NCBI GenBank assembly: GCA_965116435.1
Contig: OZ220686.1
Location: forward strand, 2,170,001-2,234,000
Length of the DNA: 64,000 nucleotides
Direction: 5' to 3'
Source of the DNA: VXPQ01 sp965116435
Lineage (GTDB): Bacteria; Bacteroidota; Rhodothermia; Rhodothermales; VXPQ01
Under the pieces are notes generated by a model. The model worked only from the letters and a program-made list of their open reading frames with translations, ran no database searches and had not been told where the DNA came from. The translations under genes were made by a program, and so were the position numbers. Of this stretch, positions 35,869-45,622 are shown piece by piece (position 1 is the stretch's first letter; each line of letters starts with the position of its first letter).

Positions 35869-36856
35869 CGACCCGAACGCTCCCCATGCGTTCGAATTTT
35901 TCGATGCGTTTTCCGATCAGGTCTTCCGGGGGCGTCCCGCCGATTTCCGCCAGCGTTTCTTCAATGGCTTCGGCTGCGTAGCGAATCGCATCCGACGGAT
36001 TGCGGTGCGCGCCGCCCTCGGGCTCCCGGACGATCCGGTCAATGACGTCGAATTTGATCAAATCCGGGGCCGTAAGTTTCAGGGATTGCGCGGCGTCTTC
36101 CTTGTAATCCCACGACCGCCACAGAATCTGCGAGCAACTCTCGGGCGAAATCACGGAATACCAGGCATTTTCAAGCATCAGGATGCGATCCCCTATGCCA
36201 ATGCCGAGCGCGCCGCCCGAGGCCCCTTCGCCGATAATCACGACCACGATGGGCACGGGCAAGCGCGCCATTTCCAGCAGGTTTTTGGCGATGGCTTCTG
36301 CCTGCCCCCGCTCTTCCGCCTCCAGCCCGGGGTATGCGCCGGGCGTGTCGAGCAGCGTAATCACCGGCCGCCTGAACTTGGCCGCCAGCCGCATGAGCCG
36401 CAACGCCTTGCGGTATCCCTCCGGGTTCGGCATGCCGAAGCGCCGGTGCTTCCGGCTTTGCATGTCGCGCCCTTTCTGATGCCCTATGATCATGACGGAG
36501 CGATCTGCGCCGCCGTATTCTGCGCCGCGGAATTTTGCAAATCCTCCCACGATGGCGGGGTCGTCTCCGTACAGGCGGTCGCCGTGCAATTCCACGAAGT
36601 CCTCCGTCATGCCCGCTATGTAATCCAGCGTGTACGGGCGCATCGGATGTCGGGCGATCTGTACGCGCTGCCACCGCGTCAGATTGCGGTAGATGGATGC
36701 GCGGAGTTCGTTGGCGCGGGCTTCCAGGGCAGCGATCTCCCGGGACAGGTCGATCTTCGCGTCCTCGGCGTCGAACGCCCTCATTTCGTCGAGCTTTTGC
36801 TCAAGTTCCACGAGGGGTTTTTCAAAATCCAGAAGATATTGAGGAGATGACGTCAT
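35861..36856 (-). CDS. accA: Acetyl-CoA carboxylase carboxyltransferase subunit alpha
   Basis: Together with AccD it moves the carboxyl group from biotin to acetyl-CoA, giving malonyl-CoA for fatty acid synthesis. 331 residues: the N-terminal helix FEKPLVELEQKLDEMRAF, MRPYTLDYIAGM, LHGDRLYGDDPAIVGG, IGHQKGRD, DTPGAYPGLEAEERGQ and the oxyanion/GG motif GEGASGGALGIG. Start at 36856, whose ATGA overlaps the stop of the glycosyltransferase gene, so translation is coupled. A longer frame to 37036 is antisense-like and not used. accD must lie elsewhere. Confidence 0.96.
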   Translation of the reverse strand: MTSSPQYLLDFEKPLVELEQKLDEMRAFDAEDAKIDLSREIAALEARANELRASIYRNLTRWQRVQIARHPMRPYTLDYIAGMTEDFVELHGDRLYGDDPAIVGGFAKFRGAEYGGADRSVMIIGHQKGRDMQSRKHRRFGMPNPEGYRKALRLMRLAAKFRRPVITLLDTPGAYPGLEAEERGQAEAIAKNLLEMARLPVPIVVVIIGEGASGGALGIGIGDRILMLENAWYSVISPESCSQILWRSWDYKEDAAQSLKLTAPDLIKFDVIDRIVREPEGGAHRNPSDAIRYAAEAIEETLAEIGGTPPEDLIGKRIEKFERMGSVRVDA

Positions 36857-39027
36857 GGAGTGATGTATTCGCGTATTCCGTGGTCGTCTCTGAGCGATCG
36901 AACGATAATATCCCAATCGAGGGAGAAGGTCCGGTTTCGGACATAGAACCAGTATGCGGAGTCCAGTTCGTCTACGGCGTCTTCGGGGAGATTGACCGCA
37001 TCCACCACGGCGAACACGCCGGGCCGGAGGCGCCATTCGGGCGGCGGGCGGTATTCGGCGGTTTCGTCGTAGCCAACGAGGGCGCGGCGTCCGAACAGAA
37101 TATCGGGAAATTTTTTCGTTTTACGCGCAAGGCGGGCCGGAAGCGAATGCGGTCCGGCGAGGCGGGCCGCCGCCGTCAGGGCGGGATGCAGGACCAGGCC
37201 TATGGCCGCCATGCTTTTTTCCAGCAATGTTCGGATGGGCGACGGGCGGGCCCGCACAAAGGCGCCCTCCGTTTCTACGAGATTGACCATCGAAAGATCG
37301 TCCACCGAGGTTCTTCCGATGACATGGTCGCGTCCATCGGCAAGGATGCGGAGGTGTACGTTCAACCCATGCAGTTCCTGGATATATCGGAAAATATCCC
37401 GGTTCGAAAGCGTGGCGGCTGCGAAAACGACGTCGTGGAGCTTCCCGAGGCGGACCAGATCGCGCAATTGCCCGGTTCTGCCAAGCCGCGGCAGCGTTGC
37501 GTGTTCCGCGCCTTGCCTGCCGTTTTCCGCGTCGTTTCGGGACGCCGATGCGGCGGGATCGGGGATCACGAGCGGGTCGGGATCGCTTCCGCCTGGTCGA
37601 GGCGCGTCCTCGTCTGGCGTAACGAATCCTTCAAGGGAAAAGGGCGGTTTCGGGTGTCGGGCCAGCATATGGCGCAGGCGCAAGGCTTCGTTTCGCCGCC
37701 CCACGAGGATGGCTCGGCGCCCATGCACGGGTTCTGCGTTCCGCCGCAGGCGAATCCACCGGACGATCCAGCAGGCGAGGACCGCCATGGGCCAGGTAAC
37801 CAGCACGACCAGCCGCGAAAAGGCAATGGTTTTTACGAAAAAGGATAGCGCGGATACGAAGAAAAGGCCCATCAGGACGCCCCCGGGAACGGCGCGGAAC
37901 ACATGTTTGCGGCGGTATCCTCCGAGGGCGGCGACGCCGGCGACGGAGCCGAGGCCGTAGCTGGGCGCCACGACGGAAAAGAAAAGCGGCGCTACGCGCG
38001 TATCGAGCAGGTAGGCATAGCCTGTTCCCAGAAGCCCTGCGACGGCGTACGCCAGACAAAAATCCAGCAGGGGCCAGGCCGCGATGCGGCCGAATTTCGC
38101 CGCCACGGACATGCCGGCCCGGAGCACGATTCCGCATCGCAGCAACAGGGCCAGCAACTTCGAATATCGGCTTTCGAAATGTTTCTCCGTAAACCGCAGC
38201 ATGGCCCCATAGAAAAGGCGCACGTAGCGCAACTCGCTTTTCCGGGTGCTCTGGCCTTTATAGTGGATGATTTCCGTTTCCGGGGTGTAAAATATTTTCC
38301 AGCGCGCCTGCTGGATGCGGTAACACAGGTCGATATCTTCCCCGTACATGAAAAATTCTTCGTCGAAGAGGCCCGCCTCGTTCAGTGCGGTTCGTCGAAG
38401 TATCATGCACGATCCGCTCAAGGCGTCTACCTCGGCGGTTTCGTTTTCCGGAAGGTGGGTCATGTTGTACCGTCCGAACACCGGGCTGCGCGGAAAGAGC
38501 GCCGACAGCCCGGTCATGCGAAAAAAGGCGACGCGTGGCGTGGGGAAGGCTCGGCGGCTTTCGAGGGCGAACGTTCCGTCCGCATGCAATATCTTGCATC
38601 CCGCGGCGCCGGCGTCCGGGTGCTCGTCCAGGAAGCGGACGAGGGTAACGAGCGTGTTTTCCTGCACGATGGTGTCTGGATTCAACACCAGCACATAGCG
38701 TCCGCGCGCCTGCCGGATCGCCTGATTATTCGCCACGCTGAAGCCTGCATTGTTTGCATTGGCTATGAGATGCACTTCGGGGAAATGGGTCCGCACCATC
38801 GCTGGACTGCCGTCCACCGAGTTGTTATCGACCACGAACGTCTCCATGCGCAGGTCGGCCTGTGCGCGGAACACAGAGCGGAGCGTTTGTTCGAGGAAAT
38901 CCCGCACATTATAATTGACGATCACGACCGAAAGGTCGATTGCGCGGGCGCGGCGATCGTCTGTGGCGGCGGGCGAAGGGGCTGTTTCCATGGATGAGCA
39001 GGCGGCTGCGCGTGTCCGGCGAAGCAT
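36853..39027 (-). CDS. GT2 glycosyltransferase fused to a degenerate polyprenyl glycosylphosphotransferase-like region
   Basis: 724 residues in three parts. First, a GT2 domain (about 30-280) with VVIVNYNVRDFLEQTL, VDNNSVDGSP, NNAGFSVANNQA, VLNPDTIV and FFMYGEDIDLCYRI, typical of rhamnosyl or similar transferases. Second, four to five membrane helices (about 300-430) and a nucleotide-binding-like domain (RRAILVGRRNEALRLR). Third, a C-terminal remnant (about 640-724) resembling the end of WcaJ-type enzymes (RLRPGVFAV, YWFYVRNRTFSLDWDIIV) but lacking KFRSM, DELPQ and GPRPE. The C-terminal part is therefore probably non-catalytic. Start 39027 or 38991 are both possible. Overlaps accA by four bases. 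Confidence 0.75.
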   Translation of the reverse strand: MLRRTRAAACSSMETAPSPAATDDRRARAIDLSVVIVNYNVRDFLEQTLRSVFRAQADLRMETFVVDNNSVDGSPAMVRTHFPEVHLIANANNAGFSVANNQAIRQARGRYVLVLNPDTIVQENTLVTLVRFLDEHPDAGAAGCKILHADGTFALESRRAFPTPRVAFFRMTGLSALFPRSPVFGRYNMTHLPENETAEVDALSGSCMILRRTALNEAGLFDEEFFMYGEDIDLCYRIQQARWKIFYTPETEIIHYKGQSTRKSELRYVRLFYGAMLRFTEKHFESRYSKLLALLLRCGIVLRAGMSVAAKFGRIAAWPLLDFCLAYAVAGLLGTGYAYLLDTRVAPLFFSVVAPSYGLGSVAGVAALGGYRRKHVFRAVPGGVLMGLFFVSALSFFVKTIAFSRLVVLVTWPMAVLACWIVRWIRLRRNAEPVHGRRAILVGRRNEALRLRHMLARHPKPPFSLEGFVTPDEDAPRPGGSDPDPLVIPDPAASASRNDAENGRQGAEHATLPRLGRTGQLRDLVRLGKLHDVVFAAATLSNRDIFRYIQELHGLNVHLRILADGRDHVIGRTSVDDLSMVNLVETEGAFVRARPSPIRTLLEKSMAAIGLVLHPALTAAARLAGPHSLPARLARKTKKFPDILFGRRALVGYDETAEYRPPPEWRLRPGVFAVVDAVNLPEDAVDELDSAYWFYVRNRTFSLDWDIIVRSLRDDHGIREYITP

Positions 39028-39158
39028 TTTGGCGTAATTTATCCTAAATTCAATCGAAAAGCGTCAAGCCGGTTCAATTTAAGTAGTACCTTATATGTTG
39101 GCCGGTTCGTCCGTGCTTCCCGGGATGTGCCCGATTCATACAGTTTGCATTCATTCGC

Positions 39159-39806
39159 ATGCCTCAGCTTTTTCCAAAAAGCGCCAACGCATGGCCGATT
39201 CTTTCCCTGATCGGCGCGCTTGCAGGAGGAATAGTCCTGGTCGGTTTTGTCTGGTACTACTTTTCGCCGGAGTACACCGACGTGGGCTATGCCCCGGAGC
39301 AGCCTGTGCCCTATAGCCACCGGCTGCACGCAGGCGAACTGGGGCTGGATTGCCGGTATTGCCATACGAATGTCGAACGGGTCGCCGAGGCGAACCTGCC
39401 TCCCACGGAAACGTGCATGAATTGTCATGAGCAGGTGCAGACGCAAGCGTTGTCCCTGCAGCCGGTGCGTAAAAGTTGGGCGGAAGATACGCCGGTAGCA
39501 TGGATCAAGGTCAATTTTTTGCCGGATTACGTGCATTTCAGTCATGCCGCCCATGTCAATAACGGCGTGGGGTGCGAAACATGCCATGGCCGGGTAGACC
39601 TGATGGATGTCGTATCCCAGGTGGAGCCGTTGTCGATGGGGTGGTGTCTTGATTGCCACCGCAACCCGGAAGAGCAGTTGCGCCCGGACGAAGCGGTGAC
39701 CGTGATGGGGTATGCGCACCCGGCAGATTTCATGGAACGCAATGCGGAGCGCATAACGCGGGAAGGCATCCAGCCTCCCCTGAATTGCTCTGCGTGCCAT
39801 TATTAA
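39159..39806 (+). CDS. actA: Alternative complex III, pentaheme cytochrome c subunit ActA
   Basis: First subunit of the quinol:cytochrome c (or HiPIP) oxidoreductase that replaces the bc1 complex. 215 residues. One N-terminal membrane anchor (about 12-33), then exactly five CxxCH heme sites: CRYCH, CMNCH, CETCH, CLDCH and CSACH, the last at the extreme C-terminus. That number matches ActA of Rhodothermus marinus. The hemes face the periplasm. It heads the act operon; ActB follows after 40 bp. The 131-bp gap to the divergent glycosyltransferase gene should contain the operon promoter, but I cannot define it. Confidence 0.95.
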   Translation: MPQLFPKSANAWPILSLIGALAGGIVLVGFVWYYFSPEYTDVGYAPEQPVPYSHRLHAGELGLDCRYCHTNVERVAEANLPPTETCMNCHEQVQTQALSLQPVRKSWAEDTPVAWIKVNFLPDYVHFSHAAHVNNGVGCETCHGRVDLMDVVSQVEPLSMGWCLDCHRNPEEQLRPDEAVTVMGYAHPADFMERNAERITREGIQPPLNCSACHY

Positions 39807-39846
39807 CAGTATTTTATTTCGTACCCGAATCCTTCGCAAGATTGAC

Positions 39847-42800
39847 ATGATCGACCTTCCTGTCCTGAAAAATGCAGCGACGCCGGCGCCGCGAGAGCGG
39901 TTCTGGCGCAGCGCCGCCGATCTCCGCGGGGAGCTCGGCGACCTGCATGACGGGGAGTTCATGCCGGGCGCCAGCGATCCTCCGGGCGGTTCGTCCCGCA
40001 GGGATTTTTTGCGCATCATGGGCGCTTCCATGGCGATGGCCGGCCTGGCGGCTTGTCGGCGCCCCGTCGAGGAAGTGCTTCCGTACACGCGCCAGCCGGA
40101 GGAGATCGTTCCGGGAGAGCCCCTGTATTACGCGACGGGCATGCCGTACCGCGGGGTGCTTCGTCCGATCCTCGTCCGCAGCCACGAAGGCCGTCCCACG
40201 AAGATAGAAGGGAATCCGGAGCATCCCGCGTCCGAGGGCGCGTCCGGGGGATTCGAGCAGGCGTCCATTCTGAATATGTACGATCCGGATCGCTCGCAGC
40301 GCATGCTGCGCGAGGGCGTCGGCGCGGAATGGCGAGCATTCGTCCGGTTTGTACAGGAACTCGATGGCGCCGCCCGGATCGGGGTGGTGGCGCCGCCCGC
40401 CTCCTCGCCCACGATGCGGGCGCTTCGCGGACGCCTTGCGGAGCGTTTCCCGGCCCTGCACTGGGTGACGTATGCGCCCGAGGGCGCAGATCCGTCCCGG
40501 ATGGCGCTGCGGACCGAGGCCGGCGGCATCGCGCGGCCCGTATACCGGTTCTCCGAGGCGGACGTCATCGTCAGCCTGGACAGCGATTTTCTGGGGCCGA
40601 CCGAGATCAATTTGTTGTCCAATGCGGCGGAGTACGCCCAAAACCGGCGGATGGCGTCTCCAGAAGACACCCCCGGCAGATTGTATGTCGTAGAGAGCGC
40701 CTATTCGCTTACGGGGGGCATGGCCGATCATCGCAAGCGGTTGCGTTCCGGCGATATTCCAGCCTTTGCGCACGCGCTGGCGGCCCGGCTCGGCGTGGAC
40801 GGCGCTTCAAGCGCTTCGGGCGGGAACGCCCCGGAGGATGCGTTTCTGGAGGCCATGGTTCGCGACATGCAGGCGGCGGGCCCGCGCGCCGTGGTGACGG
40901 CGGGGGATACCCAATCGCCGGAAGTCCATGCGCTGGCGGCGGCCATCAACGAGGCGCTCGGCGCCGTGGGCGCGACCGTCTCCTATCTGGCGTCGGACGA
41001 CGAGACGGAATCGTCGCAGCCCGAACATTTTGCGGCGCTGGCCCGCGATATGCACGCAGGCGAGATCGACCTGCTGCTCCTCCTCGGGGTCAATCCGGCG
41101 TACGGCGCGCCGCCCGAATTCGATTTTGCGGGCGGCATGGGCCGCGTTGCGCAGACGGTGCATCTGGGGTTGCATCTGGACGAGACTGGACTGGCGGCGG
41201 ACTGGCATATTCCGCAAACCCATTACCTCGAAGCCTGGGGCGACGGGCGGGCGTACGATGGTACGCTCTCGGTCATACAGCCGCTCATCGCGCCCCTGTA
41301 CGAGGCGGCGAAATCCGATGTGGAAGTGCTGGGATTGCTTGCTACGGGCGTGGATACCCCGGGATACGACCTGGTGCGGGAGCATTGGTCGTCCTATCTG
41401 TCCGGCGAGGCGGACTCGGCGTGGCGCCGGGTATTGCACGACGGATTCTTGCCGGACAGCGGCTATCTGGAGGCGGCGCTGGCGCCGGAGACGTCTTCCC
41501 TCGTTGTCGCCGCTCCTGCCGCTCCCGGCGCCGAGCAAATCGAAGTGGTCATTCGCCTCGATCCCACGGTGCTGGACGGTTCGTTCGCCAACAATGCCTG
41601 GATGATGGAGCTGCCCGATCCCGTCACGAAGATCGTATGGGATAATGTGGCGCTGATTTCTCCGGCCATGGCCGAGCGCCTGGGCGTGTCGGCGAAATAC
41701 CACAAGGGACAGTACGTCGTGGATGTGCTGGACATTTCCGTGGAGGGTCGAAGCGTGCGGTTGCCTGCCTGGATTCAACCGGGTTTGCCGGATTATTCCG
41801 TGCATCTGACCATGGGATACGGGCGCCGCATCGCCACGGATCGTCCGTCGAGGAAAGCCCGGTTCTTCGACCTGGATCATTATACCGATATCTATGCCGA
41901 CGGCCCGCTCGCCAACGGCGTAGGATCGAACGTCGCCGTACTGCTTGGGGGAGATATGCGGCGCGTACTTGTCGGCGCCGAGGTGCGGGCGACCGGCGAC
42001 GACTGGACGATTTCCACGACGCAGGAGCATGGCTACATGGAAGGCCGTCCGCTTTTCCGCAAGGCCACGCTCTCGGAATTCAGGGAGCGCCCCACGTTTG
42101 CGCCGGATGCCGTGCCTTCGCTGCACGGACAGGAGGACTGGGAAGATTATCCTGCGCTCTGGCAGCAACAACATCCTTCCGAACAACCCGCCATCACGGA
42201 AAACCCCTACTACGCGAATCAGTGGGGGATGGTCATCGACCTGAATACGTGTACGGGCTGCAATGCCTGCGTGGTCGCATGCAACAGCGAGAACAATATA
42301 CAGATGGTGGGCAAGGAGGAGGTAGGCCGCGGACGCGAGATGCACTGGCTGCGCATCGACCGGTATTTCGTGTCCGGGGATGGCGCGGATACGGACGAGC
42401 CGGCCATGGTCGTGCAGCCGGTGCCCTGCATGCATTGCGAGAACGCGCCGTGCGAGGCGGTGTGTCCCGTGGCGGCGACCGTGCATTCCCCGGACGGCAC
42501 GAACCAGATGATCTACAACCGCTGTATCGGCACGCGGTACTGCTCCAACAATTGCCCCTACAAGGTCCGTCGGTTCAGCTTCTTCAACTGGACGAAGACC
42601 TTGCCGGAGACGGTGCAGATGGCGCAGAACCCGAACGTGACGGTGCGTTTCCGGGGCGTCATGGAGAAATGCTCGTATTGCATCCAGCGGGTCCGGGGCG
42701 CGCAGCATGCCGCAAACCTCGAGGATCGGGCGGTTCGGGATGGCGACGTCCAGACGGCGTGCCAGCAAGCGTGCGGCATGCAGAGCATTGCATTCGGCGA

Positions 42801-42945
42801 CCTGAACGATCCGGACAGCGTGGTGGCCAAGGCGCGCGCCAATCCGCGTCGATACGAAATGCTGGCCGAATTGTCCGTCAAGCCGCGCACCTCGTACCTG
42901 GCGCGCGTAACGAACCCGAACCCCGAACTCGAACCTCAGGGCTAA
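39847..42945 (+). CDS. actB: Alternative complex III, molybdopterin-like/iron-sulfur subunit ActB
   Basis: 1032 residues, a fusion of a molybdopterin-oxidoreductase-like domain (B1, without needing Mo cofactor) and a ferredoxin-like domain (B2). A twin-arginine signal, SRRDFLRIMGASMAMAGLAAC, at about residues 50-70 indicates Tat export. The B2 part near residues 800-960 has cysteine clusters CTGCNACVVAC, CMHCENAPCEAVC, CIGTRYCSNNC and CSYC for iron-sulfur centres that carry electrons to the ActA hemes. Layout and size fit the known subunit. ActC starts within 10 bp of its stop. Confidence 0.95.
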   Translation: MIDLPVLKNAATPAPRERFWRSAADLRGELGDLHDGEFMPGASDPPGGSSRRDFLRIMGASMAMAGLAACRRPVEEVLPYTRQPEEIVPGEPLYYATGMPYRGVLRPILVRSHEGRPTKIEGNPEHPASEGASGGFEQASILNMYDPDRSQRMLREGVGAEWRAFVRFVQELDGAARIGVVAPPASSPTMRALRGRLAERFPALHWVTYAPEGADPSRMALRTEAGGIARPVYRFSEADVIVSLDSDFLGPTEINLLSNAAEYAQNRRMASPEDTPGRLYVVESAYSLTGGMADHRKRLRSGDIPAFAHALAARLGVDGASSASGGNAPEDAFLEAMVRDMQAAGPRAVVTAGDTQSPEVHALAAAINEALGAVGATVSYLASDDETESSQPEHFAALARDMHAGEIDLLLLLGVNPAYGAPPEFDFAGGMGRVAQTVHLGLHLDETGLAADWHIPQTHYLEAWGDGRAYDGTLSVIQPLIAPLYEAAKSDVEVLGLLATGVDTPGYDLVREHWSSYLSGEADSAWRRVLHDGFLPDSGYLEAALAPETSSLVVAAPAAPGAEQIEVVIRLDPTVLDGSFANNAWMMELPDPVTKIVWDNVALISPAMAERLGVSAKYHKGQYVVDVLDISVEGRSVRLPAWIQPGLPDYSVHLTMGYGRRIATDRPSRKARFFDLDHYTDIYADGPLANGVGSNVAVLLGGDMRRVLVGAEVRATGDDWTISTTQEHGYMEGRPLFRKATLSEFRERPTFAPDAVPSLHGQEDWEDYPALWQQQHPSEQPAITENPYYANQWGMVIDLNTCTGCNACVVACNSENNIQMVGKEEVGRGREMHWLRIDRYFVSGDGADTDEPAMVVQPVPCMHCENAPCEAVCPVAATVHSPDGTNQMIYNRCIGTRYCSNNCPYKVRRFSFFNWTKTLPETVQMAQNPNVTVRFRGVMEKCSYCIQRVRGAQHAANLEDRAVRDGDVQTACQQACGMQSIAFGDLNDPDSVVAKARANPRRYEMLAELSVKPRTSYLARVTNPNPELEPQG

Positions 42946-42952
42946 TTTTCTA

Positions 42953-44341
42953 TTGATCGCAGTGGGCCATTCGACGAGCCATAGCACCGAGCAGCCGCTG
43001 GTTACCGGCAACCTGAGTTTTCACGAACTCACCGAACTGGTGGCCCGCCATGCGGAAAAGAAACCGCCCCTCGGCTGGTATATAGCCATCGGGATTTCTT
43101 CGCTCTTGCTGCTCAACCTGCTGGTCATGATCGCCTACCAGGTGTGGAATGGCGTGGGCGTCTGGGGAAACAACGTTCCGGTGGGATGGGGCTGGCCCAT
43201 CGTCGATTTCGTGTTCTGGGTCGGCATCGGACATGCCGGCACGCTGATTTCCGCGATTCTGTTTTTGTTCAGGCAGCGCTGGCGGACCTCGATTAACCGG
43301 GCGGCGGAGGCCATGACGATTTTCGCCGTGATTTGCGCCCTGCTTTTCCCGACCATTCACGTGGGGCGCATCTGGGTGATCTACTGGACCCTTCCGATCC
43401 CGAACCAGATGGACATGTGGCCGCAATTCAAGAGCCCGCTGCTGTGGGACGTTTTTGCGGTGTCGAGTTATTTCATCGTTTCGCTGATGTTCTGGTATGT
43501 GGGGCTGATTCCGGACCTGGCCACGCTCCGCGACCGGGCTCGCTCGTTCATCCGGCAGCGCGTGCTGGGCGTATTTTCCATGGGATGGACCGGTTCCAAC
43601 CGGCACTGGCGCAACTACGAAAAGGCGTACCTGTTGCTGGCGGGACTTGCCACGCCGCTCGTGCTTTCGGTGCACTCGGTGGTGTCGTTCGACTTTGCCG
43701 TATCCATCGTGCCCGGATGGCACACGACCATTTTTCCGCCGTATTTCGTGGCGGGGGCCATCTTTTCCGGGTTCGCCATGGTGGTTACGCTCATGGTTAT
43801 CGCCCGCAAGGTCTACGGCATCGAGGACCTGATTACGCTCAACCATCTTGAGAAGATGAACATCATCATCCTGCTTACGGGGTCGATGGTGGGTTTTGCG
43901 TACATCACGGAATTTTTCATTGCCTGGTATTCGCAGGTCGGGTACGAACAGTATGCCTTTATTAACCGGGCTACGGGGCCGTATGCATGGGCCTACTGGA
44001 TCATGATGTCGTGCAATCTCCTTGCTCCCCAGGTGTTCTGGTTCAAGCGCCTGCGCCGGAACGTACCGCTCATGTTCGCTATTTCTATTCTTGTGAACAT
44101 TGGCATGTGGTTCGAGCGTTTCGTGATTACGGTGATTTCGCTGCATCGCGATTATCTGCCGTCGAGTTGGGGCTATTTTACGCCCACCTGGGTGGATGTG
44201 ATGACGTTTGCGGGGTCGTTCGGGCTGTTTCTGACCCTGTTCTTGCTTTTCCTGAGGTTTGCCCCGATGGTGGCGCTCTCTGAGGTCAAGGGGGTTGTGC
44301 CGCAAGCCGATCCGCACTTTTACGACCAGGAATCGTCATGA
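42953..44341 (+). CDS. actC: Alternative complex III, NrfD-like integral membrane subunit ActC
   Basis: A 462-residue polytopic protein with about ten membrane helices, NrfD/PsrC family, expected to hold the quinol site. Recognisable pieces: HELTELVARHAEKKPPLGWY at the N-terminus, VGIGHAGTLISAILFLF, FPTIHVGRIWVIYW and SVHSVVSFDFAVSIVPGWHT. The only starts in frame near the ActB stop are TTG at 42953 and GTG at 42962; the choice is uncertain. The stop overlaps actD (ATGA). Confidence 0.95.
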   Translation: MIAVGHSTSHSTEQPLVTGNLSFHELTELVARHAEKKPPLGWYIAIGISSLLLLNLLVMIAYQVWNGVGVWGNNVPVGWGWPIVDFVFWVGIGHAGTLISAILFLFRQRWRTSINRAAEAMTIFAVICALLFPTIHVGRIWVIYWTLPIPNQMDMWPQFKSPLLWDVFAVSSYFIVSLMFWYVGLIPDLATLRDRARSFIRQRVLGVFSMGWTGSNRHWRNYEKAYLLLAGLATPLVLSVHSVVSFDFAVSIVPGWHTTIFPPYFVAGAIFSGFAMVVTLMVIARKVYGIEDLITLNHLEKMNIIILLTGSMVGFAYITEFFIAWYSQVGYEQYAFINRATGPYAWAYWIMMSCNLLAPQVFWFKRLRRNVPLMFAISILVNIGMWFERFVITVISLHRDYLPSSWGYFTPTWVDVMTFAGSFGLFLTLFLLFLRFAPMVALSEVKGVVPQADPHFYDQESS

Positions 44342-44922
44342 AGAAGCTGATTGCGGATATCAAGGCGTCCATGGGCGTCTACGAAAGCGAGCCCGTGTAC
44401 GGGTTGCTTGCCGAATTCGCCGATCCCTCGGCGCTGTTGGATGCGGCGGCGAAGGTGCGCGAGGCGGGCTACCGGCATTTCGACGTGCATTCGCCCTTCC
44501 CGATTCATGGCATGGACAAAGCCATGGGGCTGGGCAATTCGCTGGTCGGGTTCTTTACGCTGGGCGGCGGAATTACCGGGTTTGCGCTGGCGTACTGGTT
44601 GCAATGGTGGACGGGCGCCGTGGCGTACCCGCTGAACATCAGCGGCAAGCCGTTTTTCGCCATCGAACCGTCGATTCCCATCATCTTCGAATTGACGGTG
44701 CTGTTTTCGGCGTTTGGCGCGGTGGCGGGCATGTTTGTGCTGAACGGGCTGCCGCGGCCGCATAATCCGCTTTTTTATTCCCGCAATTTTGCGCGGGCGA
44801 CCGACGATGCGTTTTTTCTGCATATTGCGGCCTCGGACAAGCGTTTCGACCTTGAGGAAACCCGGCAATTGCTGACGGACCTCGGCGGGTATCACCTGGA
44901 ATTGCTTACGGAAGAATCATGA
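44338..44922 (+). CDS. actD: Alternative complex III subunit ActD (DUF3341)
   Basis: 194 residues with two membrane helices (about 60-85 and 100-130) between soluble ends. Family features: VYGLLAEFADPSALLDAAAKVREAGYRHFDVHSPFPIHGMD at the N-terminus (seen as separate blocks), GLPRPHNPLFYS, and FFLHIAASDKRFD. It binds no known cofactor; structural in the complex. Start and stop both overlap neighbours by four bases, a sign of tight coupling. Confidence 0.94.
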   Translation: MKKLIADIKASMGVYESEPVYGLLAEFADPSALLDAAAKVREAGYRHFDVHSPFPIHGMDKAMGLGNSLVGFFTLGGGITGFALAYWLQWWTGAVAYPLNISGKPFFAIEPSIPIIFELTVLFSAFGAVAGMFVLNGLPRPHNPLFYSRNFARATDDAFFLHIAASDKRFDLEETRQLLTDLGGYHLELLTEES

Positions 44923-45617
44923 CGCCGCATGCGACCATACCGGTTTTGCCGCGCGCCAGGAACCATGCCCGGATCATGCTCGTGAAGCGAGGGGGAACGG
45001 TTCTGGCCTTTGCAGCAGTCTTGTTGCTGGCGTCTTGCCGCGGCTCTACGCATGAACATGCGCCGATCCATCCGAACCTGAACATGGATTATCAGGAGCG
45101 GTTCGATCCGCAGGAGGCGAACGCCTTTTTTGCGGACGGGCGCGCCATGCGGCCGCCGGTGCCGGGCACGGTGGCCCGCGGATTTTTACGCGAGGATACT
45201 CGGTATCACGAGGGACGGGAGGCCGACGGGAGTTATACGGATGTCATGCCCATTCCGCTGACGCCTGAACTGCTGGAGCACGGTCGAACCCGGTACGACA
45301 TTTTCTGTACGCCGTGCCATGGCGCCGCCGGCGACGGCGAGGGCATCGTGACGACGGGCGGGTTCGGGTATACCCCGGCGCCGACCTATCATAGCGACCG
45401 GTTGCGCGACGTTACGGACGGCTACTTGTATGACGTCGTTGCGAATGGGGTGCGCACCATGCCCGGATATGCGCAACAGATACTTGTGGCGGACCGGTGG
45501 GCTATCGTGGCCTATATGCGGGCGCTCCAGCGTAGCCAGTATGCCCCCGGCAGCGACGTGCCCGCCGCGCTGCTTGAGGATATCCGCCGCGGCGCGGCAG
45601 TCGGCGACAACGAATAG
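44919..45617 (+). CDS. actE: Alternative complex III, monoheme cytochrome c lipoprotein ActE
   Basis: 232 residues. A signal with lipobox LLLASC (about residue 40) marks a lipid-anchored periplasmic protein. One heme site, CTPCH, in RYDIFCTPCHGAAGDGEG, and a distal Met region, GVRTMPGYAQQI. It passes electrons from ActA/B to the terminal oxidase, perhaps directly to the cytochrome c domain of CoxB encoded downstream. Overlaps actD by four bases. Confidence 0.94.
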   Translation: MTPHATIPVLPRARNHARIMLVKRGGTVLAFAAVLLLASCRGSTHEHAPIHPNLNMDYQERFDPQEANAFFADGRAMRPPVPGTVARGFLREDTRYHEGREADGSYTDVMPIPLTPELLEHGRTRYDIFCTPCHGAAGDGEGIVTTGGFGYTPAPTYHSDRLRDVTDGYLYDVVANGVRTMPGYAQQILVADRWAIVAYMRALQRSQYAPGSDVPAALLEDIRRGAAVGDNE

Positions 45618-45622
45618 ACTCG

